A stretch of DNA of 38,165 nucleotides from an uncultured Sphingomonadales bacterium (GCA_937884085.1 CAKZYD010000227.1:1-38165); one strand, 5' to 3'. Counted from the first letter of the stretch, positions 23,430-33,239 are shown. Numbers and translations: made by a program. The notes: generated by a model from the sequence alone, not told the origin.

Positions 23430-24051
23430 GCGCGCGATACACAAAAGCGGTGTATTCCCACAGGCCATAGTCACTGCGGAAGCGGAAGTGGCGGCTCAGC
23501 TTGGCTTTGAACAGTTGGGCCGCTTCATCAAAGGCCAGGTAAAACAGGCTGTCGTCGCGGTAATCGGCGTGCGGAGCCATGAAATTGACGGCTAGGCCGC
23601 GGCGGCAGGCTAGAAACACTGCGCTTAAGAGCCGCGCGGTAAAATCGAAGGCGTCTTGTTCGGACATATCCTGGCGAACGGTGAAAACTCCGTTGAACAC
23701 GGCATAGTCCACGCTGGCTTCTTCCAGTGGGTCTTCCATCAGATCCCGGGCTTCAAAAGCCGCCTGCGGATGGCGCGCTTGGGCGGCAGCAATCATGGCA
23801 GGCGAGATATCAACGCCGCGATAGCGTAGATTTGGCGGCGAAGCGGTCTTGTGCAGATAGTCGAGAAAGAAGCCAGGCCCGCAGCCCACATCAAGCACAT
23901 GCACCGGCGCATCGGCCCAATCGATCAGCGACGCCATCACCTTGTAACGCGTTTCCATGCCTTCTGGATTGGGCCAATCGACACCCAGATGCGTTGGCCC
24001 ATGATCGGCCAGGCAGCGCTCATAATAGTCTTTGAGTTGCAGATAGCTCAT
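23413..24051 (-). CDS. SAM-dependent class I methyltransferase
   Basis: A 212-residue Rossmann-fold methyltransferase. Motif I, VLDVGCGPGFFLDYL near residue 52, binds S-adenosylmethionine. RGVDISPAMIAAAQARHP supplies the acidic residue at the end of strand two, and DYAVFNGVFTV is motif post-II. The substrate cannot be told. Its ATG overlaps the TGA of the upstream beta-propeller gene (24048-24051), so the two are co-translated. That pairing is seen in surface-glycan clusters, which makes a sugar or glycolipid acceptor plausible, but this is inference. Confidence 0.87.
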   Translation of the reverse strand: MSYLQLKDYYERCLADHGPTHLGVDWPNPEGMETRYKVMASLIDWADAPVHVLDVGCGPGFFLDYLHKTASPPNLRYRGVDISPAMIAAAQARHPQAAFEARDLMEDPLEEASVDYAVFNGVFTVRQDMSEQDAFDFTARLLSAVFLACRRGLAVNFMAPHADYRDDSLFYLAFDEAAQLFKAKLSRHFRFRSDYGLWEYTAFVYRAPTGSL

Positions 24052-24974
24052 GCTGCGTGGCGCTCGCTTTGGGCGTCTGCGCGAAGCGCCCAGCCAAGGC
24101 CAGAACGGCCATACCCATTGCCATTATAGAGCAGAATATCTTGGCCTTTGTGGCTGAAGAGCATGGGATAGGCTTGCATATCGCTGTCCCAATCGGCGCG
24201 CGCAATATCAACCGGCGCGTCATCGCGGATCCAGCGGCCGCGCTCATAGGTGGCGCGCCAAATTCTGTATCTCTCTCCGCGGGCCACGAAATACATGACA
24301 TAGCGGCCGTTTTCCCTGGTGAGGCAGGGCTTTCCAAGGGCGTATTCACGGGCATCGCGGTGGTCGATGGCGGCCTTGGTATTGGTATCCCAGCTGAGGC
24401 CATCCGTCGACGTTGTTTCACGAATGCAATAATAGTGCTTTGGCTTACCATCTTCCATGCGCCAGTCGCGGAAGGCGGTATAATACATGCGCCAGCGCCC
24501 TGGCCCATCGTAGGTGACGCAGCAGCTGCCAGTGCCAAAGGGCTCAGCATCAGTGAGCGGGAGGATCGGCGCGCGGCTTTTCTTTTCGAACGGCTTGTCC
24601 CAGCCATCAGACACGGCCAGCCCGATGCCATGATGCATGGCGACGGAGTGGCCTTTCAGCCACCCCACATAATAGAGCCACAGCTTGCCATCGACCTCGG
24701 TGATCCAAGGATAGGCCGCGCCATCATGGTCAAAACAGCCAAGCGGGCCGATGTCCACAACAGGCTCGCCAAACGCCATAATCCGGGGCGCAGCGCCAGT
24801 GAAGTCAACATCGACCGGGCCGATGCGGGAGATATTGGTGTCATCCCGGCCTGTGATGAAAAAACGCACATGGCCAGGCGTGACAACGATGGGAAAGGCC
24901 GGCCCGGCGAAGGTGGACATCCACCACACGGCGGGGTTGGGTTTGATGAGTAGGCCTTGCGGGTTCCAAGTCAT
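24048..24974 (-). CDS. Beta-propeller glycosidase-like protein (GH43/GH32/GH130-type fold)
   Basis: A 308-residue protein without signal peptide whose repeated blade motifs resemble five-bladed glycoside hydrolase propellers: WITEVDGKLWLYYVGW, GRWRMYYTAFRDW, TTSTDGLSWDTN, GRYVMYFVARG and GQDILLYNGNGYG. Small cytosolic members of this type often lie in glycan biosynthesis clusters and are annotated as glycosylase or glucosyl hydrolase, with substrates mostly unknown. Candidate catalytic acids lie in CFDHDGAAYP and TDAEPFGTGSC. It sits 23 bases after ada on the same strand and overlaps the methyltransferase by 4 bases. The 298-residue ORF on the opposite strand is its shadow. Confidence 0.7.
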   Translation of the reverse strand: MTWNPQGLLIKPNPAVWWMSTFAGPAFPIVVTPGHVRFFITGRDDTNISRIGPVDVDFTGAAPRIMAFGEPVVDIGPLGCFDHDGAAYPWITEVDGKLWLYYVGWLKGHSVAMHHGIGLAVSDGWDKPFEKKSRAPILPLTDAEPFGTGSCCVTYDGPGRWRMYYTAFRDWRMEDGKPKHYYCIRETTSTDGLSWDTNTKAAIDHRDAREYALGKPCLTRENGRYVMYFVARGERYRIWRATYERGRWIRDDAPVDIARADWDSDMQAYPMLFSHKGQDILLYNGNGYGRSGLGWALRADAQSERHAA

Positions 24975-24997
24975 GCCCGCACCGTGCGCCTGGGACG

Positions 24998-26059
24998 TTA
25001 AGACTTTCTTTCTTTTCCCGCCTTTTCCTTGGAAAGCAGGGCTTTTTTGCGGGCCAGGCCCCAGCGATAGCCGCCTAGCCCACCATCGCCCCGCAGCACC
25101 CGGTGACAGGGGATGGCGACGGCAAGAGGATTTGCCCCGCAGGCAGTGCCGACGGCCCGGCTTGCCGAGGGCGCGCCAACAGCGGCGGCGATATCAGCAT
25201 AGGTGCGTGTTTCGCCTGGCGGAATGCGCTGGAGCGCTTTCCAGACCCGCTGCTGAAAGGCCGTGCCGCGGATGTCGAGAGGCAGGTCCCTTGCCCGCGC
25301 TGGTTCTTCCACCGTAGCGATCGCTGCCTCGCACCATGCATCAAAATCTGGGTTGCCTTGTGCGAGCTGAGCCTGCGCAAACTGGGTTTGCAGCTGCTCC
25401 AGCAATGGCTCAGGCCTATCGCCTAGTGCAAGCATGCAAACGCCCTTGCCCGTCGCTGCAATCAGCAACCATCCCAGCGTCACTTGGGCGAGTGTGAAGA
25501 TGACCGTTTCGCCTTGGCCGCCAGACCGATATTGCGCTGGGGACATACCGAGCAGCTGGGCGGCCGAGGCATAAAATCGCGCAGCTGAGCCAAAGCCTGC
25601 CTCATACAAGGCCTGCGTTATTGTTGGCGCGCTTTGCAACGTGTTGGCTAACCGGGCTTTGCGCAGCGCTGCCCAATAGGCTTGCGGACTAAGGCCAAGC
25701 ACGGCCGTGAAACTACGCTGGAATTGTGGGCCAGATAGGCCAAACAGCGCGCCAAGCTGCGCCAGCCGGGGGGCTGTCTCTCCCGCGGCAATGATATGGC
25801 AGGCCCGAGTCACACGCTCAACAATCGGGTCGCCGTCCGCCGCGCGGGGTCGGCAGCGTTTGCAGGGACGCATTCCCGCGGCTTCTGCCTCCGCAAGGCT
25901 TTTAAAGATGCGCACATTTTCTATCAGCGGTGGCCGCGCGGGGCAGTGTGGGCGGCAATAAATGCCGGTTGTTATCACACCGAAATAAGTGGGCGCCCCA
26001 TCACTGGGTGCCTGTGTGGCGAGCCAGCGTTGAAAGGTGTCTCTGTCATGCCAGCCCAT
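24998..26059 (-). CDS. ada: Bifunctional Ada: methylphosphotriester/O6-methylguanine repair protein and AraC-type regulator
   Basis: Ada repairs alkylated DNA by transferring methyl groups to its own cysteines and, once methylated, activates repair genes. The N-terminal zinc domain shows all four cysteines in TTGIYCRPHCPAR and MRPCKRCRP. An AraC helix-turn-helix follows (about 85-175, ITQALYEAGFGSAARFY). The C-terminal MGMT domain ends with IPPGETRTYADIA and the acceptor motif AIPCHRVL. The track starts at 26086. The ATG at 26059 has AAAGGAGG 5 bases upstream and gives 353 residues, the normal length. It is divergent from the NnrU gene and leads the two glycan-type genes, which may be carried on its transcript. 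Confidence 0.96.
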   Translation of the reverse strand: MGWHDRDTFQRWLATQAPSDGAPTYFGVITTGIYCRPHCPARPPLIENVRIFKSLAEAEAAGMRPCKRCRPRAADGDPIVERVTRACHIIAAGETAPRLAQLGALFGLSGPQFQRSFTAVLGLSPQAYWAALRKARLANTLQSAPTITQALYEAGFGSAARFYASAAQLLGMSPAQYRSGGQGETVIFTLAQVTLGWLLIAATGKGVCMLALGDRPEPLLEQLQTQFAQAQLAQGNPDFDAWCEAAIATVEEPARARDLPLDIRGTAFQQRVWKALQRIPPGETRTYADIAAAVGAPSASRAVGTACGANPLAVAIPCHRVLRGDGGLGGYRWGLARKKALLSKEKAGKERKS

Positions 26060-26123
26060 CTTTGCCTCCTTTGCTCGTGGACGCATACTACGCTAACCGC
26101 AACGCAGGCTGAAGCATCTCCTT

Positions 26124-26132
26124 TCTTGCGCT
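26124..26132 (-). promoter_or_regulatory. Possible Ada box upstream of ada
   Basis: On the strand of ada, about 65 bases before its ATG, the sequence reads AGCGCAAGA. This resembles the E. coli Ada-binding element AAAGCGCAAGA, where methylated Ada activates its own promoter. Only nine bases match and alphaproteobacterial Ada sites may differ, so this is a suggestion only. Confidence 0.3.
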
Positions 26133-26208
26133 CGCATTTCAAAAACGTGGGACTTTGGGCTAGTCTGCTGAAACGCAGGGCAGCGATGGGGAGTGTGCCA
26201 TCAGCATT

Positions 26209-26775
26209 TTGATTGCCGGTCTTATCGTCTTTTTCAGTGCTCACGGCTATTCCGCCGTGACGGCTGGCAATCCTGGCGGCGCGCTAAAGGCCAGGCTTGG
26301 CGCAGCACGATATTGGGCTTTTCACAGCCTATTTTCCATCGCTGGATTAGCGCTCATCGTCTGGGGATATAATCTCAGCCGTAGCAGCAGCGCCCTCTAT
26401 ATCACCCCCTTTGCGATTCGCTGGGTGTCGGTCGGATGCTTGGCTCTTGCCTTCATTTGTTTGGCTGCCACCTTCACGCCACCCGGAGCCATCAAATCCT
26501 GGCTGAAAAGCCCAGCCAACGCAGCCGTGGCGCTTTGGGCCTTCGCGCATTTGCTCTATGGCGGTGATGCCACGACACTTCTCTTATTCGGCAGCTTCTT
26601 CGTTTATGGGGTCGTCGGCACCGCGGTTGCCATCCGCCAAAAGCCAGCCAAGCATGTAAAGGTCGACGTCAAAGGAGACAGCCTCGCTATCGTCTTTGGC
26701 CTCGCCTTCTTCGCCCTCTTCATAAAGGGTTTGCATTTTTGGCTATTAGGTATTGTGCCTAACCTACCCTTTTGA
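26209..26775 (+). CDS. NnrU-family integral membrane protein
   Basis: A 188-residue polytopic membrane protein with five to six hydrophobic segments. The start resembles the NnrU family: a first helix with the SAHGYSAV segment, then RYWAFHSLFSIAGLALIVWGY, where the FxLxSLxGLxLIxxGY pattern is typical, and AHLLYGGDATTLLLFGSFFVYGV. NnrU was named from denitrification gene clusters, but many members occur without them, and none of those genes is in this window. The start is a TTG at 26209, with GGGGAG somewhat far upstream. A small secreted protein gene follows after 11 bases. Confidence 0.8.
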   Translation: MIAGLIVFFSAHGYSAVTAGNPGGALKARLGAARYWAFHSLFSIAGLALIVWGYNLSRSSSALYITPFAIRWVSVGCLALAFICLAATFTPPGAIKSWLKSPANAAVALWAFAHLLYGGDATTLLLFGSFFVYGVVGTAVAIRQKPAKHVKVDVKGDSLAIVFGLAFFALFIKGLHFWLLGIVPNLPF

Positions 26776-26786
26776 AAGTTCTGTTC

Positions 26787-27200
26787 ATGATGCGCTGTTT
26801 CGCTCTTTGCCTTTTTGCTTTCGCATCGCCATGCGCGGCCCAACTGCCTGAGGCACCCAAGCCTGTTGAAGGCAGCTTGCTCGATAGGAACGCCGCTGAT
26901 GTGGCGGGCACATGGCGTGTTGCCTTAGACTATGATGACGGCAGCGATCCGATGGAAGAAGAACTAGTGATATCCTCCGCTTCCGGCGCCAACATGCAAG
27001 GCGGCTTCTTAGGCAGCACCTTTACGCAAAGCATGCTCCGCAAGCACGGACAAGACATGGTATTTTTTGCTACCACGCAAGATGCGGACGGCCCCGTTTA
27101 TCACAGCGGGCGCTTTCAGGGCGACGTTATCCAGGGCCAAAGCTACTTCAGTGGCCGCGCCCTGCTCTTGCCTTGGACGGGGTATCGCGCGGAAAACTAG
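26787..27200 (+). CDS. Small secreted protein of unknown function
   Basis: No family recognised. The track opens at a TTG inside the NnrU stop; the ATG at 26787 gives 137 residues with a signal peptide MMRCFALCLFAFASPCAAQ and probable cleavage after CAA. The mature part starts with a proline-rich stretch and contains beta-strand patterns (GTWRVALDYDDGS, EEELVISSASGANMQGGF, MVFFATTQDADGPVYHSG, GQSYFSGRALLL). This recalls small periplasmic beta-barrel or lipocalin-like domains that report a protein fold rather than a function. Likely co-transcribed with the NnrU-like gene. It ends just before the palindrome that precedes the MerR gene. Confidence 0.6.
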   Translation: MMRCFALCLFAFASPCAAQLPEAPKPVEGSLLDRNAADVAGTWRVALDYDDGSDPMEEELVISSASGANMQGGFLGSTFTQSMLRKHGQDMVFFATTQDADGPVYHSGRFQGDVIQGQSYFSGRALLLPWTGYRAEN

Positions 27201-27216
27201 ACACCTTCAAATTTGC

Positions 27217-27238
27217 TTGACGTTTACGTAAACGTCAA
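27217..27238. promoter_or_regulatory. Perfect 22 bp palindrome, operator candidate of the MerR regulator
   Basis: TTGACGTTTACGTAAACGTCAA is a perfect 22-base palindrome 39 bases before the MerR start codon. Its left edge doubles as a consensus-like -35 box (TTGACG), and TACGCT at 27240 could be the -10, 17 bases further on. MerR proteins bind palindromes at such promoters. Members that control fatty acid or branched-chain amino acid degradation (LiuR-like) use ACGT-rich palindromes as far as I recall. No second copy was found before the following operon genes, so this promoter may drive the whole set. Confidence 0.75.
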
Positions 27239-27277
27239 CTACGCTCCGATTCAACTTGAGGGGAGTGATGCCGCGCA

Positions 27278-27775
27278 ATGGCCGAGCAGCAAACATCGAA
27301 AAAGGCCTCTATGATGACCGCACTCAAGGCGTTGGAAACGCCCCAGGCGGTAGATGGTCAAGACACCTTTCGTATTGCTGAGCTGGCGGAAGATTTTAAT
27401 GTCACGGCGCGCACCATTCGCTTTTACGAGAGCCATGGCCTGCTGAACCCTATCCGCGATGGGCAAAACCGTATTTATTCCCGCCAAGACCGGGCAAAGC
27501 TGGCGTGGATTTTGCGCGGTAAGCGAGTCGGTTTCTCCCTCACTGAAATAAAAGAGATGCTGGATCTGTATGATGCCGGCGATGGCCGCATGAAGCAGCG
27601 TGCGGTCACGCTGACCAAATGCCGCCAACGCATTTCTGATTTGCAAAGCCAGCGCGCGGACATTGATGCCACGATTGCAGAGTTGCAGACCTTCTGCGCC
27701 ACGCTGGAAACCATGGTTGTTGAGCAAGACAACCAAGCCTCTCTAGGGCCCTGGCAAGACGCCGAGCCCGAGTAA
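27278..27775 (+). CDS. MerR-family transcriptional regulator of a beta-oxidation operon
   Basis: A 165-residue regulator. The winged helix-turn-helix is FRIAELAEDFNVTARTIRFYES followed by GLLNPIRDGQNRIYS (residues about 28-70). RGKRVGFSLTEIKEML follows, and then a long antiparallel coiled-coil dimer helix from about residue 105 (AVTLTKCRQRISDLQSQRAD). Only two Cys are in the effector region, without a metal-site arrangement, so an acyl-CoA-type effector is more likely than a metal. It stands directly before the acyl-CoA dehydrogenase gene with 41 bases between, an arrangement common in alphaproteobacteria, and probably regulates it and itself through the palindrome at 27217. Confidence 0.88.
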   Translation: MAEQQTSKKASMMTALKALETPQAVDGQDTFRIAELAEDFNVTARTIRFYESHGLLNPIRDGQNRIYSRQDRAKLAWILRGKRVGFSLTEIKEMLDLYDAGDGRMKQRAVTLTKCRQRISDLQSQRADIDATIAELQTFCATLETMVVEQDNQASLGPWQDAEPE

Positions 27776-27816
27776 CATCGCCTATTTGACCTAATACCCA
27801 CGAAGGAGACACAGCC

Positions 27817-29610
27817 GTGCCGACTTATACCGCCCCAGTCAAAGACACGAAGTTTGTTTTGAACGAAGTTATCAATATGCAGAAATACGCCAATCTGCCT
27901 GGCTTTCAGGAAGCCACGCCAGACATGGTGTCCGCCATCTTAGAAGAAGGGGCCAAGTTTGTTGAAGGTGTCTTGCAGCCCATCAATCTCTCGGGCGATC
28001 AAGAAGGCTGCACCCGCCATGATGACGGCAGCGTCACAACGCCCGCAGGCTTTAAAGAGGCGTATGAGCAATATGTCGAGGGCGGCTGGGGCACGCTCAC
28101 CATGGACCCCGAATATGGTGGTCAAGGACTGCCGCATACGCTGGCGACCGCTTTTGAAGAATATATGATTTCAGCCAATATGGCGTTCGCAATGTATCCT
28201 GGCCTGACCCAAGGCGCCATTGCCTCCATTGATGCCGTTGGCTCTGACGAACAGAAGAAGACCTATCTGCCCAACATGGTGGCTGGCAAATGGACTGGCA
28301 CCATGAACCTAACCGAGCCCCATTGCGGCACGGATCTCGGCCTCATCCGCACAAAAGCTGTCCCGCAAGACGACGGCACATACAAAATCACCGGCACCAA
28401 GATTTTCATCTCCGCTGGCGAGCATGACATGTCCGAAAACATTATTCATCTGGTGCTCGCTAAGATGCCGGATAGCCCTGACACCGTAAAAGGCATCTCC
28501 TTGTTCATCGTGCCGAAGTTCGTGCTTGATGAGAATGGCGAGCCAGGCGAACGCAATTCGCTGAGCTGCGGCTCCATTGAACACAAAATGGGCATTCACG
28601 GCAATTCCACCTGCGTCATGAACTATGACGAAGCCACCGGCTATCTGATTGGCGAGAAAGAAAAGGGCCTGGCCGCCATGTTCATCATGATGAACGCCGC
28701 CCGGCTTGGCGTTGGCCTGCAGGGCCTCGCCATGAGCGAAGTCTCCTACCAAAACGCCGTGACCTACGCCAATGACCGCATCCAAGGGCGCAGCCTGACC
28801 GGCACCAAAGACAAAGAGAAGAAGGCCGACCCCATCATCGTGCACCCTGATGTGCGGCGCATGCTCATGAACTCGAAAGCGTTTAACGAAGGCTCCCGTG
28901 CCTTGGCACTCTGGGGCGCGTTGCAAGTGGATTTGACCCACAAAGCGCAAACCGAGGAAGAGCGCCAACGCGCGGACGACCTCATCAGCTTGCTCACCCC
29001 CGTTATCAAAGGTGTGCTGACGGACAAAGGCTATGAAAACGCCACCAACGCCCAGCAAGTCTATGGCGGGCATGGCTATGTAGCTGAATGGGGCATGGAG
29101 CAATTCGTCCGCGATGCCCGTATCGCCATGATTTACGAAGGCACCAATGGCGTCCAAGCGCTGGATTTGGTCGGCCGTAAGCTTGCCAAAGACGGTGGCC
29201 GCGGCATCCGCACCTATTTTGAAGTGCAGCAGAGCTTCATCGCCGAGAACAAAGAAGACGTGCGCATGCAGCCATTAGTTGAGGGTCTTGAAAAGGGCGT
29301 CAATGACCTGCAAGCGGCCACCATGTGGTTCATGCAAAACGCCATGCAAAACCCTGATAATGCAGGCGCGGGCTCAGTGGCCTATATGCACCTCCTCGGC
29401 CTCGTCGCCATTGGCCATATGTGGGCACAAATGGCCAAGACCGCTTTTGAAGCGCTGGACGGCAGCAGCGATGACCCGCAATTCTATGAGAATAAGCTGG
29501 CCACAGCGCGCTATTTCTTCAGCCACCTGATGCCGGAGACTGCTGTTCACCGTGCGCGGGTCGAGGCTGGCTCTGAGACAATGATGGCGTTGGCTGCGGA
29601 CCAATTCTGA
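27817..29610 (+). CDS. Acyl-CoA dehydrogenase (large FadE-like type)
   Basis: The first enzyme of fatty acid beta-oxidation, an FAD-dependent acyl-CoA oxidation to enoyl-CoA. At 597 residues it belongs to the large class with a C-terminal extension of about 130 residues. Visible motifs are MNLTEPHCGTDLGLIRTKA (flavin/substrate strand), ITGTKIFISAGEHD, the catalytic-base region VYGGHGYVAEWGMEQFVRD, and ARIAMIYEGTNGVQALDLVGRK, which is the family signature. The start is a GTG at 27817 with AAGGAGA 7 bases before it. It is the first structural gene behind the MerR regulator and is followed by thiolase and the FadB-like protein, with a repeat-bearing spacer of 173 bases before the thiolase. Confidence 0.95.
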   Translation: MPTYTAPVKDTKFVLNEVINMQKYANLPGFQEATPDMVSAILEEGAKFVEGVLQPINLSGDQEGCTRHDDGSVTTPAGFKEAYEQYVEGGWGTLTMDPEYGGQGLPHTLATAFEEYMISANMAFAMYPGLTQGAIASIDAVGSDEQKKTYLPNMVAGKWTGTMNLTEPHCGTDLGLIRTKAVPQDDGTYKITGTKIFISAGEHDMSENIIHLVLAKMPDSPDTVKGISLFIVPKFVLDENGEPGERNSLSCGSIEHKMGIHGNSTCVMNYDEATGYLIGEKEKGLAAMFIMMNAARLGVGLQGLAMSEVSYQNAVTYANDRIQGRSLTGTKDKEKKADPIIVHPDVRRMLMNSKAFNEGSRALALWGALQVDLTHKAQTEEERQRADDLISLLTPVIKGVLTDKGYENATNAQQVYGGHGYVAEWGMEQFVRDARIAMIYEGTNGVQALDLVGRKLAKDGGRGIRTYFEVQQSFIAENKEDVRMQPLVEGLEKGVNDLQAATMWFMQNAMQNPDNAGAGSVAYMHLLGLVAIGHMWAQMAKTAFEALDGSSDDPQFYENKLATARYFFSHLMPETAVHRARVEAGSETMMALAADQF

Positions 29611-29616
29611 GCAATA

Positions 29617-29700
29617 GCCCCACCCCCTAACCCCCTCCTCTAAAGGAGAGGCGGCACTAGAAATAGCCTCTCTCCTTGAGGGGAGGGGATGGGGCGGGGC
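29617..29700. repeat. Large inverted repeat of REP-like C/G-rich arms
   Basis: Between the acyl-CoA dehydrogenase and thiolase genes lie two arms of about 35 bases: GCCCCACCCCCTAACCCCCT ending GGAGAGGC (29617-29652), and GCCTCTCTCC ending GGGGCGGGGC (29666-29700). The second is an imperfect reverse complement of the first, with a 13-base loop. The composition recalls the pair at 7483-7599, though the sequence differs. It may reduce or protect mRNA between the two genes. No T-run follows. Confidence 0.8.
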
Positions 29701-29783
29701 CAAAAACAGCAGATTCCACTAGGTGCAATCGCACCGAGAGTAGCGCACAAAAAACAAAAGACACTCCCCGAAAGGACACCACC

Positions 29784-30995
<1,212 letters not shown>

Positions 30996-31038
30996 CGCGC
31001 ACGGCATCGCTCAATCAGATTTTGATAAGGAATAGGAT

Positions 31039-33216
31039 ATGACCACAGCAGTCACCATGGATGTCGATCAAGACGGCATCGCGCTTTTAACCATCGATGT
31101 TCCCGGCCAATCTATGAACGTCATTACGCCAGAGGTGCAGTCGGATTTGGCGGCGCATCTGGATGCTATTGAGTCTGATGAGGCCATCAAAGGCGTCGTC
31201 GTCACCTCAGGCAAAGCCAGCGGTTTCATGGCCGGCGCAGATTTGAAAGCCATGGCCGGCACCTTTGAAGCCGCAAAAGCCGCTGGACTTGATGCGTTGT
31301 ATGAAACTGTCATGTCGCTCAGCGCTTTGTTGCGCCGCATGGAGACCATCGGCAAGCCCGTGGCAACGGCCATCAATGGTCTGGCGCTTGGCGGCGGGCT
31401 GGAAATCTGCCTCGCAACCCACTACCGCGTCTGTGCGGACCATCCCAAAATTCAGCTTGGCCTACCGGAAGTCATGGTGGGGCTTTTGCCTGGCGCAGGC
31501 GGCACGCAGCGTTTGCCTCGCATGATGGGCGCGCAAAACGCGCTGCAGTTCATCACCACTGGCAAATCCATGAAACCGCAAGAAGCGCTTGGTCTTGGGG
31601 TGGTCAATGAACTGGCACCTGTGGATGAGGTGGTTGCAAAAGCCAAAGCCTGGGTGCTGGCTAATCCAACCCATGTGGAACAGCCCTGGGATAAAAAAGG
31701 CTTTAAAGTGCCCGGCGGCGGCAATTGGGCCCATCCTGGCTTCTTCCAAACGTTTGTGGGCGGAAACGCCATGGTTACCAAGGAGACCCAAGGCAATTAT
31801 AACGCGCCTAAGGCCAACATGAGCTGCGTCTATGAAGGCCTGCAACTGCCCATGGACAAAGCGTTGTCCGTGGAAGTCAAATATTTCTGTAAGCTCATCC
31901 TTGATCCACAATCTGGCAACATGATTCGCACGCTGTTTGTGAACAAACAGGCGGCTGAAAAGGGCGCGCGGCGTCCCCAAGGTGTTGATAAGGCGCCAAC
32001 GCAAAAAGTCGGCATGCTTGGCGCTGGCCTCATGGGCGCTGGCATTGCCATGGTTTCCGCGCAAGCGGGCATTGAGGTTGTGCTGCTCGACCAGTCGCAA
32101 GATTCGGCTGACAAAGGCAAAGCCTATAGCGCTGACCGCTTGGCCAAAAAGGTCAAACGCGGCTCGATGACCCAAGACAAGGCAGACGGCATTTTGGCCC
32201 GCATCCATCCCACCACATCCTATGAGGATTTGGCGGGCTGCGACCTCATCATCGAAGCCGTTTTTGAAAACAAAGACATCAAAGCCGACGTGACCAAAGC
32301 CACCGAAGCCGTGGTTGGCGCGGATACGATTTTTGGCTCAAACACCTCGACCTTGCCGATCACATCGCTTGCGAAGGCTTGGTCAAAGGCTGAGAATTTC
32401 ATCGGCATTCACTTCTTCTCCCCCGTTGAGAAAATGCCACTGGTAGAAATCATCACCGGTAAGAGCACTGGCCCGGGAGCTATTGCAAAAGCGCTCGATT
32501 ATGTGGCGCAAATCAAGAAAACGCCCATCGTCGTCAATGACAGCCATGGCTTTTATACGTCGCGGGTCTTTTCTACCTATGTGACCGAAAGCTACCGCAT
32601 GGTGGGCGAAGGCATCAGCGCGCCGCTGATTGACAATTGCGGCCGCCAAGTGGGCTTTCCCAATGGGCCGCTGGCCATTGGTGATGAAGTGGCCATCGAC
32701 CTTACCCAGCGCGTGCGCGATGCAGCGCAGGCCAATGAAGGCGATGCTTATGAGCCAAGCGAATTCGACACTGTCACCGACACAATGGTAGAGCTTGGCC
32801 GCCTCGGCCGCAAAACCGGCAAGGGCTTTTATGTCTTCCCCGAAGACGGCAGCAAGAAATACCTTTGGCCCGATATTGCCAATCATTTCCCCGTTGCCGA
32901 ACAGCAGCCAGACCCAGACACCATCAAAGAGCGGATTTTATACCGCCAGCTGGTCGAATGCGCCCGCTGCTATGAAGAAGGTGTGCTTGAAACCCCGGAA
33001 GACGGGGACATCGGCGCCATCTTCGGCTGGGCTTTCCCGCCCTTCACCGGCGGCCCCTTCAGCCACATGGACACTGTCGGCATCGCCACCATCGTCGCCA
33101 AGCTGGACCGTCTTACCCAAGCTTATGGCGCACGCTTCAGCCCACCCCAGCTGTTGCGGGATATGGCCGCGAAGGGTGAGACCTTTTATGGCGCAGCTAT
33201 GGCAAAAGCAGCCTAA
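31039..33216 (+). CDS. Multifunctional enoyl-CoA hydratase / 3-hydroxyacyl-CoA dehydrogenase (FadB/FadJ-like)
   Basis: A 725-residue fusion catalysing hydration of enoyl-CoA and oxidation of 3-hydroxyacyl-CoA. The N-terminal crotonase domain (about 1-190) has SGKASGFMAGADLKAM, ALGGGLEICLATHYR and LPEVMVGLLPGAGGTQRLPR with the catalytic acids. The NAD-binding domain starts near residue 315 (GMLGAGLMGAGIAMVSAQAG), followed by FGSNTSTLPIT, FIGIHFFSPVEKMPLVEII and the C-terminal helical part with GRKTGKGFYVF. The length is typical of FadB/FadJ. RBS AAGGAAT lies before the ATG. It is the last gene of the operon and ends 24 bases before a strong hairpin terminator. Confidence 0.95.
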   Translation: MTTAVTMDVDQDGIALLTIDVPGQSMNVITPEVQSDLAAHLDAIESDEAIKGVVVTSGKASGFMAGADLKAMAGTFEAAKAAGLDALYETVMSLSALLRRMETIGKPVATAINGLALGGGLEICLATHYRVCADHPKIQLGLPEVMVGLLPGAGGTQRLPRMMGAQNALQFITTGKSMKPQEALGLGVVNELAPVDEVVAKAKAWVLANPTHVEQPWDKKGFKVPGGGNWAHPGFFQTFVGGNAMVTKETQGNYNAPKANMSCVYEGLQLPMDKALSVEVKYFCKLILDPQSGNMIRTLFVNKQAAEKGARRPQGVDKAPTQKVGMLGAGLMGAGIAMVSAQAGIEVVLLDQSQDSADKGKAYSADRLAKKVKRGSMTQDKADGILARIHPTTSYEDLAGCDLIIEAVFENKDIKADVTKATEAVVGADTIFGSNTSTLPITSLAKAWSKAENFIGIHFFSPVEKMPLVEIITGKSTGPGAIAKALDYVAQIKKTPIVVNDSHGFYTSRVFSTYVTESYRMVGEGISAPLIDNCGRQVGFPNGPLAIGDEVAIDLTQRVRDAAQANEGDAYEPSEFDTVTDTMVELGRLGRKTGKGFYVFPEDGSKKYLWPDIANHFPVAEQQPDPDTIKERILYRQLVECARCYEEGVLETPEDGDIGAIFGWAFPPFTGGPFSHMDTVGIATIVAKLDRLTQAYGARFSPPQLLRDMAAKGETFYGAAMAKAA

Positions 33217-33239
33217 CCCTTCGAAATACCAAAAAGAAG

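Noticed and set aside
24057-24953. 298-residue plus-strand ORF
   Set aside because: It is antisense to the propeller protein, shows no domain motifs, and the minus-strand gene overlaps the methyltransferase in operon style.
28309-29157. 282-residue minus-strand ORF
   Set aside because: It is fully antisense to the acyl-CoA dehydrogenase gene, whose motifs are unambiguous.
31462-32208. 248-residue minus-strand ORF
   Set aside because: It is a shadow of the FadB-like gene; His/Phe/Gly-rich composition is typical of antisense frames here.
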